Assembly (NCBI GenBank): GCA_041481445.1
Contig: JBGPBV010000012.1
Location: 14,842 to 78,841 of the forward strand
Origin: AA29 sp041481445
GTDB taxonomy: Bacteria; Acidobacteriota; Vicinamibacteria; Fen-336
DNA length: 64,000 nt
Reading direction: 5' to 3'
Numbering within the stretch: the stretch's first letter is position 1; each line of letters begins with the position of its first letter. The translations under genes and the position numbers were made by a program. Of the stretch, positions 10,213 through 20,803 are shown in pieces. Below the pieces are notes generated by a model that worked only from the letters and a program-made list of their open reading frames with translations, searched no databases and was not told where the DNA came from.

Positions 10213-13200
10213 GCCCGTCCCGGCCCTTCATCCTGCGGCCGGTCGCGACGTCGCTCTTGATGGCGGGGCTCCTGATCGCGGGAGTGCTCGGGTTCAAGCT
10301 GCTCCCCGTCTCCGCCCTGCCCCAGGTGGACTACCCGACCATCCAGGTCACGACGTTCTACCCGGGCGCGAGCCCGGACGTGATGGCCTCGGCGGTGACG
10401 GCGCCCCTCGAGCGCCAGTTCGGCCAGCTCCCCGGCCTCAACCAGATGACGTCCACGAGCTCGGACGGCAGCTCGGTCATCACCCTGCAGTTCACCCTCG
10501 AGCTCAACATCGACATCGCGGAGCAGGAGGTGCAGGCGGCCATCAACGCCTCCGGCACCTACCTCCCGCGCGACCTGCCCAACCCGCCCATCTACAGCAA
10601 GACCAACCCCGCGGACGCGCCCATCCTGACCCTGGCCCTCACCTCCGACACCCTGCCCCTGGCCAAGGTCGAGGACTTCGCGGACACGCGCTTCGCCCAG
10701 AAGATCTCGCAGCTCCCCGGCGTGGGCCTCGTGAGCATCAGCGGCGGGCAGAAGCCGGCGGTGCGCGTGCAGGTGAACCCGACCGCCCTGTCCTCCTACG
10801 GCCTCACCGTCGAGGACGTGCGCGCGGCCATCGCCCAGGCCAACGTGAACCAGGCCAAGGGCAGCTTCGACGGCCCGCGCGAGCTGTACGCGATCGCCGC
10901 CAACGACCAGCTCCTCTCCAGCGAGCAGTACCGGCCGCTCGTGATCGCCTACCGCAACAACGCGCCCGTCCGGCTCTCCGACGTGGCGAACGTGGTGGAC
11001 AGCGCCGAGAACCTCAAGCAGGCGGCCTGGATGAACAAGACGCCGGCCGTCATCATGAACATCCAGCGCCAGCCCGGGGCCAACATCATCGCGGTGGTGG
11101 ACCGCATCAAGGCCCTCCTGCCCCAGCTTCGCGCCTCCCTGCCCGCCTCGGTCAAGGTCGCCATCCTGACCGACCGCACCACGACCATCCGCGCCTCCGT
11201 GCAGGACGTGGAGTTCGAGCTGCTGCTCACCATCGCCCTGGTCGTGATGGTCATCTTCCTGTTCCTGCGCACGCTGGCCGCCACCGTGATCCCGAGCGTG
11301 GCCGTGCCCCTCAGCCTCCTCGGCACCTTCGGGGTGATGTACCTGCTCGGCTACTCGCTGAACAACCTGACCCTGATGGCCCTGACCATCGCCACCGGCT
11401 TCGTGGTGGACGACGCCATCGTGATGATCGAGAACATCACCCGTTACATCGAGGAGGGCGAGCCGCCGCGGGCGGCCGCGCTCAAGGGGGCGGAGCAGAT
11501 CGGCTTCACGATCCTGTCCCTGACCGTCTCCCTCATCGCCGTCCTCATCCCGCTCCTCTTCATGGGCGACGTGGTGGGCCGGCTCTTCCGCGAGTTCGCG
11601 ATCACGCTGTCCGTGACCATCCTCGTGTCCGCGGTGGTGTCGCTGACCCTGACTCCGATGATGTGCGCGCGCCTCCTGCACCACCGCCCGCCCGCGGAGC
11701 AGGGCCGCCTCTATCGCGCCTCCGAGCGCGGCTTCGAGCGCGTGATCGCCTTCTACACGCGCACCCTGGCCTGGGTGCTCGAGCACCAGCCGGCCACGCT
11801 GGTCGTGGCCGCGGCCACCCTCGTGGCCACCGTCCTCCTCTACATCGTGATCCCCAAGGGCTTCTTCCCCGTGCAGGACACCGGCGTGATCCTGGGGATC
11901 TCGGAGGCCACCCAGTCCATCTCCTTCCCGGCCATGGCCGAGAAGCAGCAGGCCCTGGCCCGCGTGATCCTCGAGGACCCCTCGGTGGAGAGCCTGTCCT
12001 CCTTCATCGGGATCGACGGCACCAACACCACGATGAACAGCGGGCGGATCCAGATCAACCTGAAGCCGCTGGAGGAGCGCCACGCCGGCGCCATCGACGT
12101 CATCCGGCGCCTCCAGCCCGACCTCGCCAAGGTGCAGGGGATCACCCTGTTCCTCCAGCCGGTGCAGGACCTCACCGTCGAGGACCGCGTGAGCCGCACG
12201 CAGTACCAGTACAGCCTGGAGGACCCGGACGCGCGTGAGCTGGGGGAATGGGTGCCCAAGCTCGTGGCCCGCCTGCAGGCCCTGCCCGAGCTGCGCGACG
12301 TGGCCAGCGACCAGCAGAACGCGGGCCTGCAGGCCCACATCGACCTCGACCGCGCCACCGCCTCCCGCCTCGGTATCACTCCCCAGATGCTCGACGACGC
12401 CCTCTACGACTCCTTCGGGCAGCGGCAGATCTCGACGATGTTCACCCAGCTCAACCAGTACCGCGTGGTGCTGGAGGTCGCCCCCGGCTTCCAGAAGACG
12501 CCCGAGAACCTGGAGGACGTCTACCTGCGCTCGGCGGAGGGCGGAACCATTCCCCTTCGCGCCTTCAGCACCGTGCGCCTCCAGAACGCACCCCTGGTCG
12601 TGAACCACCAGGGCCAGTTCCCGGTGTCCACGGTGTCCTTCAACCTCGCCCCCGGCGCGTCGCTCGGCCAGGCCGTGCGCGCCATCGACGAGGTCATCGC
12701 CGACATCGGCCTGCCCGCCAGCATCCAGGCCGAGTTCCAGGGCACGGCGCGCGCCTTCCAGGCCTCCCTGACCAACCAGCCGCTCCTCATCCTGGCCGCC
12801 GTGATCACGGTGTACATCCTGCTCGGCATCCTCTACGAGAGCTACATCCACCCCGTCACGATCCTGTCCACGCTGCCGTCGGCGGGAGTGGGCGCGCTCC
12901 TGTCCCTGATGCTGTGCCAGACCGATTTCTCGGTGATCGCGCTCATCGGGATCATCCTGCTCATCGGGATCGTCGAGAAGAACGCGATCATGATGATCGA
13001 CTTCGCCCTCGACGCCGAGCGCAAGGAGGGCAAGCCGCCGGAGGAGGCCATCTTCCAGGCCGCCCAGCTCCGCTTCCGGCCCATCCTGATGACGACGATG
13101 GCGGCCCTGTTCGCGGGCGTCCCCCTCGCCCTGGGCTCCGGCATCGGGTCCGAGCTGCGGCGTCCACTCGGGATCGCGATCGTGGGCGGGCTGATCTTCA

Positions 13201-13358
13201 GCCAGATGCTCACCCTCTACACCACCCCCGTCATCTACCTCGCCTTCGACCGCCTCGCCCGGCGCCTGGCCCGCGGCCGGACCCGGGCGGCGGCGCGGAG
13301 CGTGCGTCCGGCGGAGAGCGTGCCGCCGGCGGCCACCATCGCGGATCGTTGGCTGTGA
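10209..13358 (+). CDS. mdtB: RND efflux permease (MdtB-like)
   Basis: 1049 residues from GTG 10209, which overlaps the adaptor stop as GTGA. The start fits because the RND N-terminus [19 protein letters not shown] follows at once. It has the family layout: TM1, a large periplasmic loop, TM2-7, a second loop and TM8-12. The proton-relay pair is present in TM4 ([15 protein letters not shown]). Other markers are the FFPVQDTG motif after TM7 and the [14 protein letters not shown] segment. With the next gene it should form an MdtBC-type heterotrimeric proton-driven exporter of drugs, bile-salt-like compounds or metals. The exact substrate is unknown. Confidence 0.94.
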   Translation: MSPSRPFILRPVATSLLMAGLLIAGVLGFKLLPVSALPQVDYPTIQVTTFYPGASPDVMASAVTAPLERQFGQLPGLNQMTSTSSDGSSVITLQFTLELNIDIAEQEVQAAINASGTYLPRDLPNPPIYSKTNPADAPILTLALTSDTLPLAKVEDFADTRFAQKISQLPGVGLVSISGGQKPAVRVQVNPTALSSYGLTVEDVRAAIAQANVNQAKGSFDGPRELYAIAANDQLLSSEQYRPLVIAYRNNAPVRLSDVANVVDSAENLKQAAWMNKTPAVIMNIQRQPGANIIAVVDRIKALLPQLRASLPASVKVAILTDRTTTIRASVQDVEFELLLTIALVVMVIFLFLRTLAATVIPSVAVPLSLLGTFGVMYLLGYSLNNLTLMALTIATGFVVDDAIVMIENITRYIEEGEPPRAAALKGAEQIGFTILSLTVSLIAVLIPLLFMGDVVGRLFREFAITLSVTILVSAVVSLTLTPMMCARLLHHRPPAEQGRLYRASERGFERVIAFYTRTLAWVLEHQPATLVVAAATLVATVLLYIVIPKGFFPVQDTGVILGISEATQSISFPAMAEKQQALARVILEDPSVESLSSFIGIDGTNTTMNSGRIQINLKPLEERHAGAIDVIRRLQPDLAKVQGITLFLQPVQDLTVEDRVSRTQYQYSLEDPDARELGEWVPKLVARLQALPELRDVASDQQNAGLQAHIDLDRATASRLGITPQMLDDALYDSFGQRQISTMFTQLNQYRVVLEVAPGFQKTPENLEDVYLRSAEGGTIPLRAFSTVRLQNAPLVVNHQGQFPVSTVSFNLAPGASLGQAVRAIDEVIADIGLPASIQAEFQGTARAFQASLTNQPLLILAAVITVYILLGILYESYIHPVTILSTLPSAGVGALLSLMLCQTDFSVIALIGIILLIGIVEKNAIMMIDFALDAERKEGKPPEEAIFQAAQLRFRPILMTTMAALFAGVPLALGSGIGSELRRPLGIAIVGGLIFSQMLTLYTTPVIYLAFDRLARRLARGRTRAAARSVRPAESVPPAATIADRWL

Positions 13359-16300
13359 ACATCTCCACCCCGTTCATCCACCGGCCGATCGCCACCACCC
13401 TGCTCACGGTGGCCATCGCGCTGGCGGGCATGATCGCCTACACGCTCCTGCCCGTCTCGCCCCTGCCCCAGGTCGAGTTCCCCACGATCAACGTGAGCGG
13501 CGGCTTGCCGGGGGCGAGCCCGGAGACCATGGCCTCCTCGGTGGCCACGCCGCTGGAGCGCCAGTTCGGACGGATCGCCGGGGTCACGGAGATGACCTCC
13601 ACCAGCGGCCTCGGCAACACGAACATCACCCTCCAGTTCGACCTGAACCGGAACATCGACGCCGCCGCCCGCGACGTGCAGGCGGCGATCAACGCCGCGC
13701 GGGGCCAGCTTCCCGCCAACCTCCCCAACAACCCCTCCTACCGGAAGTCGAACCCCTCGGACGCGCCCATCATGCTCCTCTCCCTCACCTCCGAGGTCGT
13801 GGAGCGGGCGCGCATGTACGACATCGCCTCCTCGATCCTCCAGCAGCGGCTGGCCCAGCTCCCGGGGGTCGGACAGGTGAACGTGGGGGGCGGGGCGCTC
13901 CCCGCGGTACGGGTGGACGTGAACCCCATGGCCCTCAACCACGCCGGCCTCTCGATGGAGGACGTGCGTACGGTCCTGGCCGCCGCCAACGCCAACCGGC
14001 CCAAGGGCTCGGTGGCGGACGACGAGCGCACGTGGTCGGTCACGACCAGCGACCAGCTCCTGAAGGCGGCCGACTACGTGCCCCTGGTCATCCGCTACCA
14101 GGACGGCGCCGCCCTGCGCCTGGGCGACGTGGCGCGCGTGACCGATTCCGTGGAGGACATCCGCTCGGGCGGGCTCTCCAACGGCAAGCCCGCGATCATC
14201 ATCATCATCTTCCGCCAACCCGGGGCGAACATCATCCAGACCGTGGACGGCGTCCGCGCCCTCCTCCCCCAGTTCCAGGCCTCCATCCCTCCCACCGTGA
14301 AGCTCTCCGTCGTCATCGACGCCACCCGGACCATCCGCGCCTCCGTGCGCGACGTGCAGATCACGCTCGTCATCTCGATCCTGCTCGTGATCCTGGTCGT
14401 GTTCGCCTTCCTGCGCAGCGTGCGCTCCACCCTGATCCCGGCGGTGGCGGTGCCGGTGTCCCTGATCGGCACGTTCGCCGTGATGTACCTGCTCGGGTAC
14501 AGCCTGGACAACCTGTCGCTCATGGCCCTGACCGTGGCCACCGGTTTCGTGGTGGACGACGCGATCGTGGTGGTGGAGAACGTCACCCGCCATCTCGAGC
14601 AGGGTATGCGGCCCTTCGAGGCCGCCCTCCTCGGGGCCCAGGAGATCGGCTTCACGGTGACGTCGATCAGCATCTCCCTGGTCGCGGTGTTCATCCCCAT
14701 CCTGCTGATGGGCGGGATCGTGGGACGCCTCTTCCGGGAGTTCGCGGTGACGCTGTCCGTGGCCATCGCGGTCTCCCTGGCCGTGTCCCTCACCACCACG
14801 CCCATGATGTGTGCGCGGCTGCTGAAGGCCCGGCAGGAGGAGGGCGAGCATGGGCGGGTCTTCCGCGCCAGCGAGAGGATGTTCAACCGGGTGCTCCACG
14901 TCTACGAGCGCGCCCTGCGCTGGGTGCTGCGGCGCCAGCCGGTGACGCTGGTGGTCACGCTGGCCACCATGGCCGCCACCGTGTTCCTCTACGCCGCCGT
15001 CCCCAAGGGCTTCTTCCCCCAGCAGGACACCGGGCGCCTCAACGGCTCCATCCAGGCCGACCAGGACACGTCCTTCCAGGCCATGCAGAAGAAGCTGTCC
15101 ATCTTCGTCAACACCGTCATGGCCGACCCGGCGGTGGAGAGCGCGACCGGCTTCCTGGGCGGGAGCGCGAGCTCCGGCCGCATGTTCGTGGCCCTCAAGC
15201 CGTCCGGCCAGCGCGACGTCTCCGCCGACCAGGTCATCGCCCGTCTGCGCGGCCAGCTCGCGCACGTCCCCGGCGCGTCGCTCTTCCTGTCCCCGGTGCA
15301 GGACGTGCGCGTGGGCGGGCGCATGGGGGGCGCGCAGTTCCAGTACACCCTGCAGGCGGACGACTCCAAGGAGCTCTTCTCCTGGGCCCCGCGCATCCTG
15401 CGCGCGTTCCGGCAGATCCACGAGCTGACCGACGTCAACTCCGACCAGCAGGACAAGGGCCTGCAGGCCTCGCTGGTGATCGACCGCGCGACCGCCTCGC
15501 GCCTGGGCATCACCCCCCAGGCCGTCGATGCCACGCTGTACGACGCCTTCGGCCAGCGCCCGGTCTCGACCATGTACACGTCGCTCAACCAGTACCACGT
15601 CGTGCTGGAGGTCGATCCCGTGTTCTGGCAGAACCCGAGCGGCCTGCGCTCGGTCTACGTGAAGACGGCCGACGGCAAGCTGGTGCCCCTGTCCGCCTTC
15701 ACGCGCTACGAGACGTCGACCGCGCCCCTGACCGTCAACCACTCGGGGCAGTTCCCGTCCGTCACCATCTCGTTCAACCTGCCTCCGGGCGTCGCCCTCG
15801 GCCAGGCCGTCGACGCCATCCGGGGGGCGGAGACCGGGATGCGGCTGCCCGCCAGCATCCGCGGCAGCTTCTCCGGCACCGCCCAGGCCTTCCAGGAGTC
15901 GCTGGCGGGCGAGCCCATCCTCATCGCGGCCGCCCTGCTGACCGTCTACATCGTCCTGGGCGTGCTCTACGAGAGCCTCATCCACCCGGTGACGATCCTC
16001 TCCACCCTGCCCTCGGCGGGAGTGGGCGCGCTCCTCGCTTTGCTCCTCACCCACAACGAGCTGTCCGTGATGGCGCTCATCGGGATCATCCTGCTCATAG
16101 GCATCGTCAAGAAGAACGCGATCCTGATGATCGACTTCGCGATCGAGGCGGAGCGCCGGGAGGGCAAGTCGCCGGAGGAGGCGATCTTCCAGGCCTGCCT
16201 GTTGCGCTTCCGCCCGATCACGATGACGACCATGGCCGCCCTGCTGGGCGGGCTGCCCCTGGCCCTCGGCGTCGGCACCGGCTCCGAGCTGAGGCGGCCC

Positions 16301-16462
16301 CTCGGCATCGCCATCGTGGGCGGCCTCCTCTTCAGCCAGATGCTCACGCTGTTCACGACCCCGGTCGTGTACCTCTACCTCGACCGGTTCCGGCTGCGCT
16401 GGGCCGGCCTTCGCCAAAGGCGACGGCGGCCGGCGGCCACGCACGCGCCGGGCCCGGCATGA
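13355..16462 (+). CDS. mdtC: RND efflux permease (MdtC-like)
   Basis: 1035 residues from GTG 13355, again in a GTGA overlap with the previous stop. It is a close paralogue of the preceding permease, as expected for the MdtB/MdtC pair. The N-terminus [19 protein letters not shown], the TM4 acidic pair in [27 protein letters not shown] and [14 protein letters not shown] are all present. In E. coli the trimer holds two MdtB and one MdtC, and the two subunits have different roles. The stop codon is shared in an ATGA overlap with the outer-membrane component, so all four pump genes should be translationally coupled. Confidence 0.94.
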   Translation: MNISTPFIHRPIATTLLTVAIALAGMIAYTLLPVSPLPQVEFPTINVSGGLPGASPETMASSVATPLERQFGRIAGVTEMTSTSGLGNTNITLQFDLNRNIDAAARDVQAAINAARGQLPANLPNNPSYRKSNPSDAPIMLLSLTSEVVERARMYDIASSILQQRLAQLPGVGQVNVGGGALPAVRVDVNPMALNHAGLSMEDVRTVLAAANANRPKGSVADDERTWSVTTSDQLLKAADYVPLVIRYQDGAALRLGDVARVTDSVEDIRSGGLSNGKPAIIIIIFRQPGANIIQTVDGVRALLPQFQASIPPTVKLSVVIDATRTIRASVRDVQITLVISILLVILVVFAFLRSVRSTLIPAVAVPVSLIGTFAVMYLLGYSLDNLSLMALTVATGFVVDDAIVVVENVTRHLEQGMRPFEAALLGAQEIGFTVTSISISLVAVFIPILLMGGIVGRLFREFAVTLSVAIAVSLAVSLTTTPMMCARLLKARQEEGEHGRVFRASERMFNRVLHVYERALRWVLRRQPVTLVVTLATMAATVFLYAAVPKGFFPQQDTGRLNGSIQADQDTSFQAMQKKLSIFVNTVMADPAVESATGFLGGSASSGRMFVALKPSGQRDVSADQVIARLRGQLAHVPGASLFLSPVQDVRVGGRMGGAQFQYTLQADDSKELFSWAPRILRAFRQIHELTDVNSDQQDKGLQASLVIDRATASRLGITPQAVDATLYDAFGQRPVSTMYTSLNQYHVVLEVDPVFWQNPSGLRSVYVKTADGKLVPLSAFTRYETSTAPLTVNHSGQFPSVTISFNLPPGVALGQAVDAIRGAETGMRLPASIRGSFSGTAQAFQESLAGEPILIAAALLTVYIVLGVLYESLIHPVTILSTLPSAGVGALLALLLTHNELSVMALIGIILLIGIVKKNAILMIDFAIEAERREGKSPEEAIFQACLLRFRPITMTTMAALLGGLPLALGVGTGSELRRPLGIAIVGGLLFSQMLTLFTTPVVYLYLDRFRLRWAGLRQRRRRPAATHAPGPA

Positions 16463-17958
16463 GGCACGCGCCCCCGAGCGGACAGGCGGCCGCCCGGGCC
16501 GCGATGACGGCGGTGACGCTGGTCGTCGCCGGCTGCGCCGTGGGCCCGAAGTACGCGCGTCCGTCCGCGCCCGTCCCGCCCACCTTCAAGGAAGCGCCGC
16601 CGCCCGGCCAGCGGCCCGAGGACTGGAAGAGCGCGGAGCCCCGGGACGCGGCGCCGCGCGGGCCATGGTGGGAGGCCTTCGGCGATCCGGAGCTGAGCGC
16701 CCTGGAGGCGCAAGTGGACGTCGCCAACCAGGAGGTCGCCATCGCGGAGGCGAACTACCGGGTGGCACGCGCGCTGGCGCGAGGCGCGCGCGCGGACTAC
16801 TTTCCGACGTTGACCGGCGGCGCCGGCGTGACCGTCGCCAAGGGCCCCCCGCGCACGGGCACCGACGGCGGCACGTCCGGGCACGTCACGACGTTCGCCG
16901 TGCCCTTCGATCTCGCCTGGGAGGCGGACGTCTTCGGGCGCATCCGCCGCAACGTCGAGGCCAGCGTGGCCGACGCCCAGGCCAGCGCGGCCGACCTGGA
17001 GTCGGCGCGCCTGAGCCTGCATGCGGAGCTGGCCACGGACTGGTTCATCCTCCGGGGCGTGGACGCGCAGAAGCGGCTCCTGGACGACTCCGTGGAGAGC
17101 TACGCCAAGGCCCTGGAGCTCACCCGGCGCCGGCACGAGCAGGGCATCGTCTCCGGGGTGGACGTGGCCCAGGCGGAGACCCTGCTCGAGACCACGCGCG
17201 TGGACGCCACCGACCTCCTGGTCACGCGGGCCCAGCTCGAGCACGCGATCGCGGTGCTCACGGGACGTCCACCCGCCCTCGTGACCATCCCGGTCATGCC
17301 TCTCCAGGCGACTCCGCCTCCGCCGCCCGCGATGCTGCCTTCGGAGCTGCTCGAGCGGCGGCCCGACATCGCGGCCGCCGAGCGCCGCGTGGCCGCGGTC
17401 AACGCGCGCGTGGGGGTGGCCACCGCCGGCTTCTTCCCGCGCCTGCTCCTGGCCGCCTCCGCCGGCTTCCAGGGCACCAGCCTGTCCAACCTGTTCTCGG
17501 CCCCCAGCCGCATCTGGTCGATCGGTCCGTCCCTGGTGCAGACCCTCTTCGACGGCGGCCGCCGGCGCGCCTCCCTGGAGCAGGCCCGGGCCGCCTACGA
17601 CGCGGCGGTGGCCGAGTACCGGCAGAGCGCGCTCGGCGCCTTCCAGGAGGTCGAGGACGGGCTGGCCGGCCAGAGGATCCTGGGCGTGGAGGCGGACCAG
17701 CAGGCAGTGGCCGTCGCCGCCGCCGACCGGCTGGCCGGCATCGCACGCAACCGCTACCAGGGCGGCATCACCACCTACCTGGAGGTGGTGACGGCGGAAG
17801 CGGCCGCCCTGAACAACCACCGCGCGTCCGTGCAGCTCCTCGTGCGGCGAATGACCACCAGCGTCGGCCTGATCAAGGCGCTCGGTGGCGGATGGACGGA
17901 GGCCTCCCTGCCCGCCGCGGCCGACGTGCGCTCGGGAGCCGCGCCAGGGTTGCGGTAA
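16459..17958 (+). CDS. Outer-membrane efflux lipoprotein (NodT/OprM-type TolC family)
   Basis: 499 residues from the ATG overlapping the permease stop. A short signal segment ends in a lipobox (TLVVAGC, Cys about residue 26) followed by AVGPKYARP, the classic NodT-family opening. Two tandem outer-membrane efflux repeats follow. Each has long coiled-coil helices, and the second contains RRPDIAAAERRVAAVNARVG and FFPRLLLAASAGFQG. The protein should trimerise into the exit channel of the pump encoded immediately upstream, which completes an adaptor, two permeases and a channel in one operon. An in-frame ATG at residue 16 is a less likely start because it would shorten the signal peptide too much. 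Confidence 0.92.
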   Translation: MRHAPPSGQAAARAAMTAVTLVVAGCAVGPKYARPSAPVPPTFKEAPPPGQRPEDWKSAEPRDAAPRGPWWEAFGDPELSALEAQVDVANQEVAIAEANYRVARALARGARADYFPTLTGGAGVTVAKGPPRTGTDGGTSGHVTTFAVPFDLAWEADVFGRIRRNVEASVADAQASAADLESARLSLHAELATDWFILRGVDAQKRLLDDSVESYAKALELTRRRHEQGIVSGVDVAQAETLLETTRVDATDLLVTRAQLEHAIAVLTGRPPALVTIPVMPLQATPPPPPAMLPSELLERRPDIAAAERRVAAVNARVGVATAGFFPRLLLAASAGFQGTSLSNLFSAPSRIWSIGPSLVQTLFDGGRRRASLEQARAAYDAAVAEYRQSALGAFQEVEDGLAGQRILGVEADQQAVAVAAADRLAGIARNRYQGGITTYLEVVTAEAAALNNHRASVQLLVRRMTTSVGLIKALGGGWTEASLPAAADVRSGAAPGLR

Positions 17959-17970
17959 GCTCTCGGAGAC

Positions 17971-19098
17971 ATGAAACTCGAGACCTTCGAGATGGAGCGG
18001 CTCCAGTCGGTGTGGGAGAACCGCGTGTCCCACAACCTGTCGGAGAGCGGCGTCCACCCGATGTCGCTCGAGGAGCTGCTGGACCCGGACGAGCGCGGCG
18101 ATCTGCTCCGCCAGCGCCTGGTCTACGTCCAGAGCAACGGCTCCCCCGCCCTGCGCGAGGCCGTGGCCGCCCTCTACCCGGGAGCGACGGCGGACAACGT
18201 GGTGGTGGGCAACGGGACGGCGGAGGCGAACTACATCGCGATCTGGCGCCTGGTCGAGCCGGGCGACGAGGTCGTGATGATGCTCCCGAACTACATGCAG
18301 ATCTGGGGCGTCGTGCGCGGCCAGGGGGCCACGATCGTGCCCTGGCGGCTGCGCGAGGAGCGGGGCTGGGCCCCCGACGTGGACGAGCTCGCGGGGCTGG
18401 TCACCTCCCGCACGCGGCTCATCGCCGTCTGCAACCCCAACAACCCGACGGGCTCGATCCTGGGCGAAGACGCGATGCGCGGGCTGGTGGATGCGGCCCA
18501 GCGCCACGGGGCCTGGATCCTCTCCGACGAGGTCTACCGCGGGGCCGAGTTGGACGGCCACGAGACGGCCAGCTTGTGGGGCCGCTACGACCGCGCCCTG
18601 GTCGCGGGCGGCCTGAGCAAGGCCTACGGGCTGCCCGGGCTGCGGATCGGGTGGGTGGTCGGCCCCGCGCCCACGATCGCCGAGCTGTGGGCGCGCAAGG
18701 ACTACTTGACCATCTCCCCCGGCGCCCTCTCGGACTTCCTGGCCCGCAAGGCGCTCGGCCCCGAGAAGCGGCCGGGGATCCTCGCCCGCACGCGCGGGAT
18801 CGTCAACGGAAACCTCCCCGTCCTCCTCCAATGGTTGCGGGCCCACGGCGACGGCTTCCGCCTGGTGCCGCCGCGCGCGGGCGCCATCGGATACCCGCGC
18901 TACTCGTGGCCCATCGGCTCGACGCGCTTGATCGAGCGCCTGCGGGACGAGCAGAGCGTGCTCGTCGTCCCGGGGGACCAGTTCGGGATGGACGGGTTCC
19001 TGCGCATCGGCCTCGGGAACGAGCGGCACGACCTGAAGGGAGGCCTGGACAGGATCGGCCGCGTCCTCGCCTCCCTCGGCCCCGCGCCGGGGTTCTGA
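17971..19098 (+). CDS. PLP-dependent class I/II aminotransferase
   Basis: 375 residues, fold type I. Visible motifs are the CNPNNPTGS loop that contacts the cofactor, an acidic residue in LSDEVYRGAE that pairs with the pyridine nitrogen, and the Schiff-base Lys at residue 217 in GGLSKAYGLPGLRIGW. A C-terminal Arg in FLRIGLGNE should bind the substrate carboxylate. The specific amino donor cannot be assigned. The overall pattern is close to the broad aspartate/capreomycidine-synthase-like branch. It lies 17 bases before an ornithine cyclodeaminase family gene, which suggests the two share an amino-acid substrate or act in sequence. A TAAGCT hexamer sits nine bases before the ATG. Confidence 0.88.
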   Translation: MKLETFEMERLQSVWENRVSHNLSESGVHPMSLEELLDPDERGDLLRQRLVYVQSNGSPALREAVAALYPGATADNVVVGNGTAEANYIAIWRLVEPGDEVVMMLPNYMQIWGVVRGQGATIVPWRLREERGWAPDVDELAGLVTSRTRLIAVCNPNNPTGSILGEDAMRGLVDAAQRHGAWILSDEVYRGAELDGHETASLWGRYDRALVAGGLSKAYGLPGLRIGWVVGPAPTIAELWARKDYLTISPGALSDFLARKALGPEKRPGILARTRGIVNGNLPVLLQWLRAHGDGFRLVPPRAGAIGYPRYSWPIGSTRLIERLRDEQSVLVVPGDQFGMDGFLRIGLGNERHDLKGGLDRIGRVLASLGPAPGF

Positions 19099-19115
19099 GG
19101 GAGGCGCGCGCGCCG

Positions 19116-20102
19116 GTGGAGATCCTCGTGCTGAGGGAGAGCGAGGTCCGCCGGCTCGTCTCGCCGGCGGCGGCCCTCGGCGCCGTGCGCGAGGCGTTCG
19201 TGAAGCTGGCGCGCGGCCAGGCCACGCTGCCGGGCGTGATCGGCCTCGACGTGCCCGCCCACCGGGGCGAGGTGCACGTCAAGGGCGCGCACCTCCACGG
19301 CTCGCCGTTCTACTCGATCAAGGAGGCGACCGGCTTCTACGACAACGCCGCGCGCGGGCTGCCGGTGACGAGCGGGCTCGTCCTCGTCTTCGACGCCACC
19401 ACCGGATTCCCGACGGCCCTCCTCCTCGACAACGGCTATCTCACCGAGCTGCGCACGGGCGCGGCGGGCGCGCTGGCCGCGGACCTGCTCGCGCGCGAGG
19501 ACGCGGCCACGATCGGGATCATCGGCTCCGGCAGCCAGGCCCGCTACCAGCTCGAGGCGCTCCTCGGCGTCCGCCGGCCGCGGCGCGTGGTGGTGTACGG
19601 CCGGTCGACGCCGTCGGTGGCCGCGTACGTGCGGGAGATGGAGGAACGATTCGGGGTGGCCCTGACCCCCGTGGCAACCGCGCAGGAAGCCGTCGAAGGC
19701 AGCGACATCGTCGTCACGACCACGCCGTCGCGCCAGCCGATCGTGCGCGCGGAGTGGATCCGGCCGGGAACCCACGTCACGGCCATGGGCGCGGACGGTC
19801 CGGACAAGCGCGAGCTGGAGGGGGCGGTGCTGGCGGGGGCGGACAAGGTCGTGGCCGACCGGCTCGACCAGTGCCTGCGCCTGGGGGAGATCCATCACGC
19901 GGTGGCCGAAGGCCTGCTCACCGTCGATCGCATTCACGGCGAGCTGGGTGAGCTGGCGGCCGGACTGAAGCCCGGCCGCACATCCGGCCACGAGATCACC
20001 GTCGCCGACCTCACCGGCGTGGGCGTGCAGGACGCGGCGGTGGCCGACCTGGTGGTGGCCGCCGCCCTGGAAGCGGGCGTCGGCGAGACGATCCGGGCCT
20101 GA
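19116..20102 (+). CDS. Ornithine cyclodeaminase / mu-crystallin family protein
   Basis: 328 residues from GTG 19116 (VEILVLRESEVRRL); no other start fits the family N-terminus better. The family makes proline from ornithine, or acts as an alanine/ketimine/ectoine-derivative dehydrogenase, with bound NAD(H). Visible features are YSIKEATGFYDN with the substrate Lys, a Thr-Glu-Leu-Arg-Thr-Gly-Ala-Ala-Gly stretch, the Rossmann motif IGIIGSGSQARYQLEAL and MGADGPDKRELE with the catalytic Asp region. Pairing with the preceding aminotransferase suggests an amino-acid breakdown or racemase-like salvage step. The substrate is not determinable from sequence. Confidence 0.87.
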   Translation: MEILVLRESEVRRLVSPAAALGAVREAFVKLARGQATLPGVIGLDVPAHRGEVHVKGAHLHGSPFYSIKEATGFYDNAARGLPVTSGLVLVFDATTGFPTALLLDNGYLTELRTGAAGALAADLLAREDAATIGIIGSGSQARYQLEALLGVRRPRRVVVYGRSTPSVAAYVREMEERFGVALTPVATAQEAVEGSDIVVTTTPSRQPIVRAEWIRPGTHVTAMGADGPDKRELEGAVLAGADKVVADRLDQCLRLGEIHHAVAEGLLTVDRIHGELGELAAGLKPGRTSGHEITVADLTGVGVQDAAVADLVVAAALEAGVGETIRA

Positions 20103-20110
20103 GGCGCCGG

Positions 20111-20803
20111 TCACCCCTCCAGCCGGTACCCCATGCCGTGGACGGTGGTGATGAGGGTGGGGTGGCGCGGGTCGTCCTCCACCTTGCGCCGGAGGGAGGC
20201 CACGTGCACGTCCACCGTGCGCGTGGACACGTCGGCGTCGTAGCCCCAGACGTGCTGGAGGAGCTCCGAGCGCGAGAGGGTCGCCCCGCGGTGGTCCACG
20301 AAGTAGCGCAGGAGGTGGAACTCGCGGGGCGAGAGGTCCACCGGCCGGCCCCCCTTGCGCACCGCCGCCGCCCGCACGTCGATGGTGAGGTCGCGGACGG
20401 ACAGGGGCGCGCGGACCACCGGTACCGCCGCCGGCGAAGCGGACGGCCGCAAGCGGGCCTCGATGCGCGCGAGCAGCTCCGCGTTGTCGAAGGGCTTGGT
20501 CACGTAGTCGTCCGCGCCCAGCTTCAAGCCGAGGACCTTGTCCGTGACCTGGCCGCGCGCGGTCAGCATCACCACCGGGGTGGCGATCCCCCGCGCACGC
20601 AGCTCGCGCAGGACGTCGAAGCCGTTGCGCCGCGGCAGCATGGCGTCGAGGAGCACGAGGTCGAAGGGCTCCGCCGACGCGCGCAGCAGGCCAGCCTCCC
20701 CGTCCCGCGCGACGCAGACGTCGTAGCCGCCGGCCTGCAGGCGATCGGTGAGAGCCAGCACCACGCCCGGCTCGTCCTCGACGAGCAGCAGCCGCGGCTT
20801 CAT
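20111..20803 (-). CDS. OmpR/PhoB-family response regulator
   Basis: 230 residues. The receiver domain has the acidic pair in LLLVEDEPG, phosphoacceptor D53 in LVLLDAMLP, Thr81 and K103 in DDYVTKPFD. A winged-helix DNA-binding domain (about 130-228) follows, with DLSPREFHLLRYFVDHRG and the recognition helix TRTVDVHVASLRRKVE. The start ATG overlaps the stop of the upstream kinase gene as ATGA, so the pair is cotranslated. The kinase gene is divergent from the secreted protein/TonB receptor pair at 22785-26290, which are plausible targets by position only. Confidence 0.94.
   Translation of the reverse strand: MKPRLLLVEDEPGVVLALTDRLQAGGYDVCVARDGEAGLLRASAEPFDLVLLDAMLPRRNGFDVLRELRARGIATPVVMLTARGQVTDKVLGLKLGADDYVTKPFDNAELLARIEARLRPSASPAAVPVVRAPLSVRDLTIDVRAAAVRKGGRPVDLSPREFHLLRYFVDHRGATLSRSELLQHVWGYDADVSTRTVDVHVASLRRKVEDDPRHPTLITTVHGMGYRLEG

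Noticed and set aside
9990..16444. Long minus-strand open frames opposite the RND permease genes
   Set aside because: Their composition (His/Asp/Gln/Gly-rich, no hydrophobic core) is typical of antisense shadows in GC-rich DNA; the plus strand has complete pump genes.
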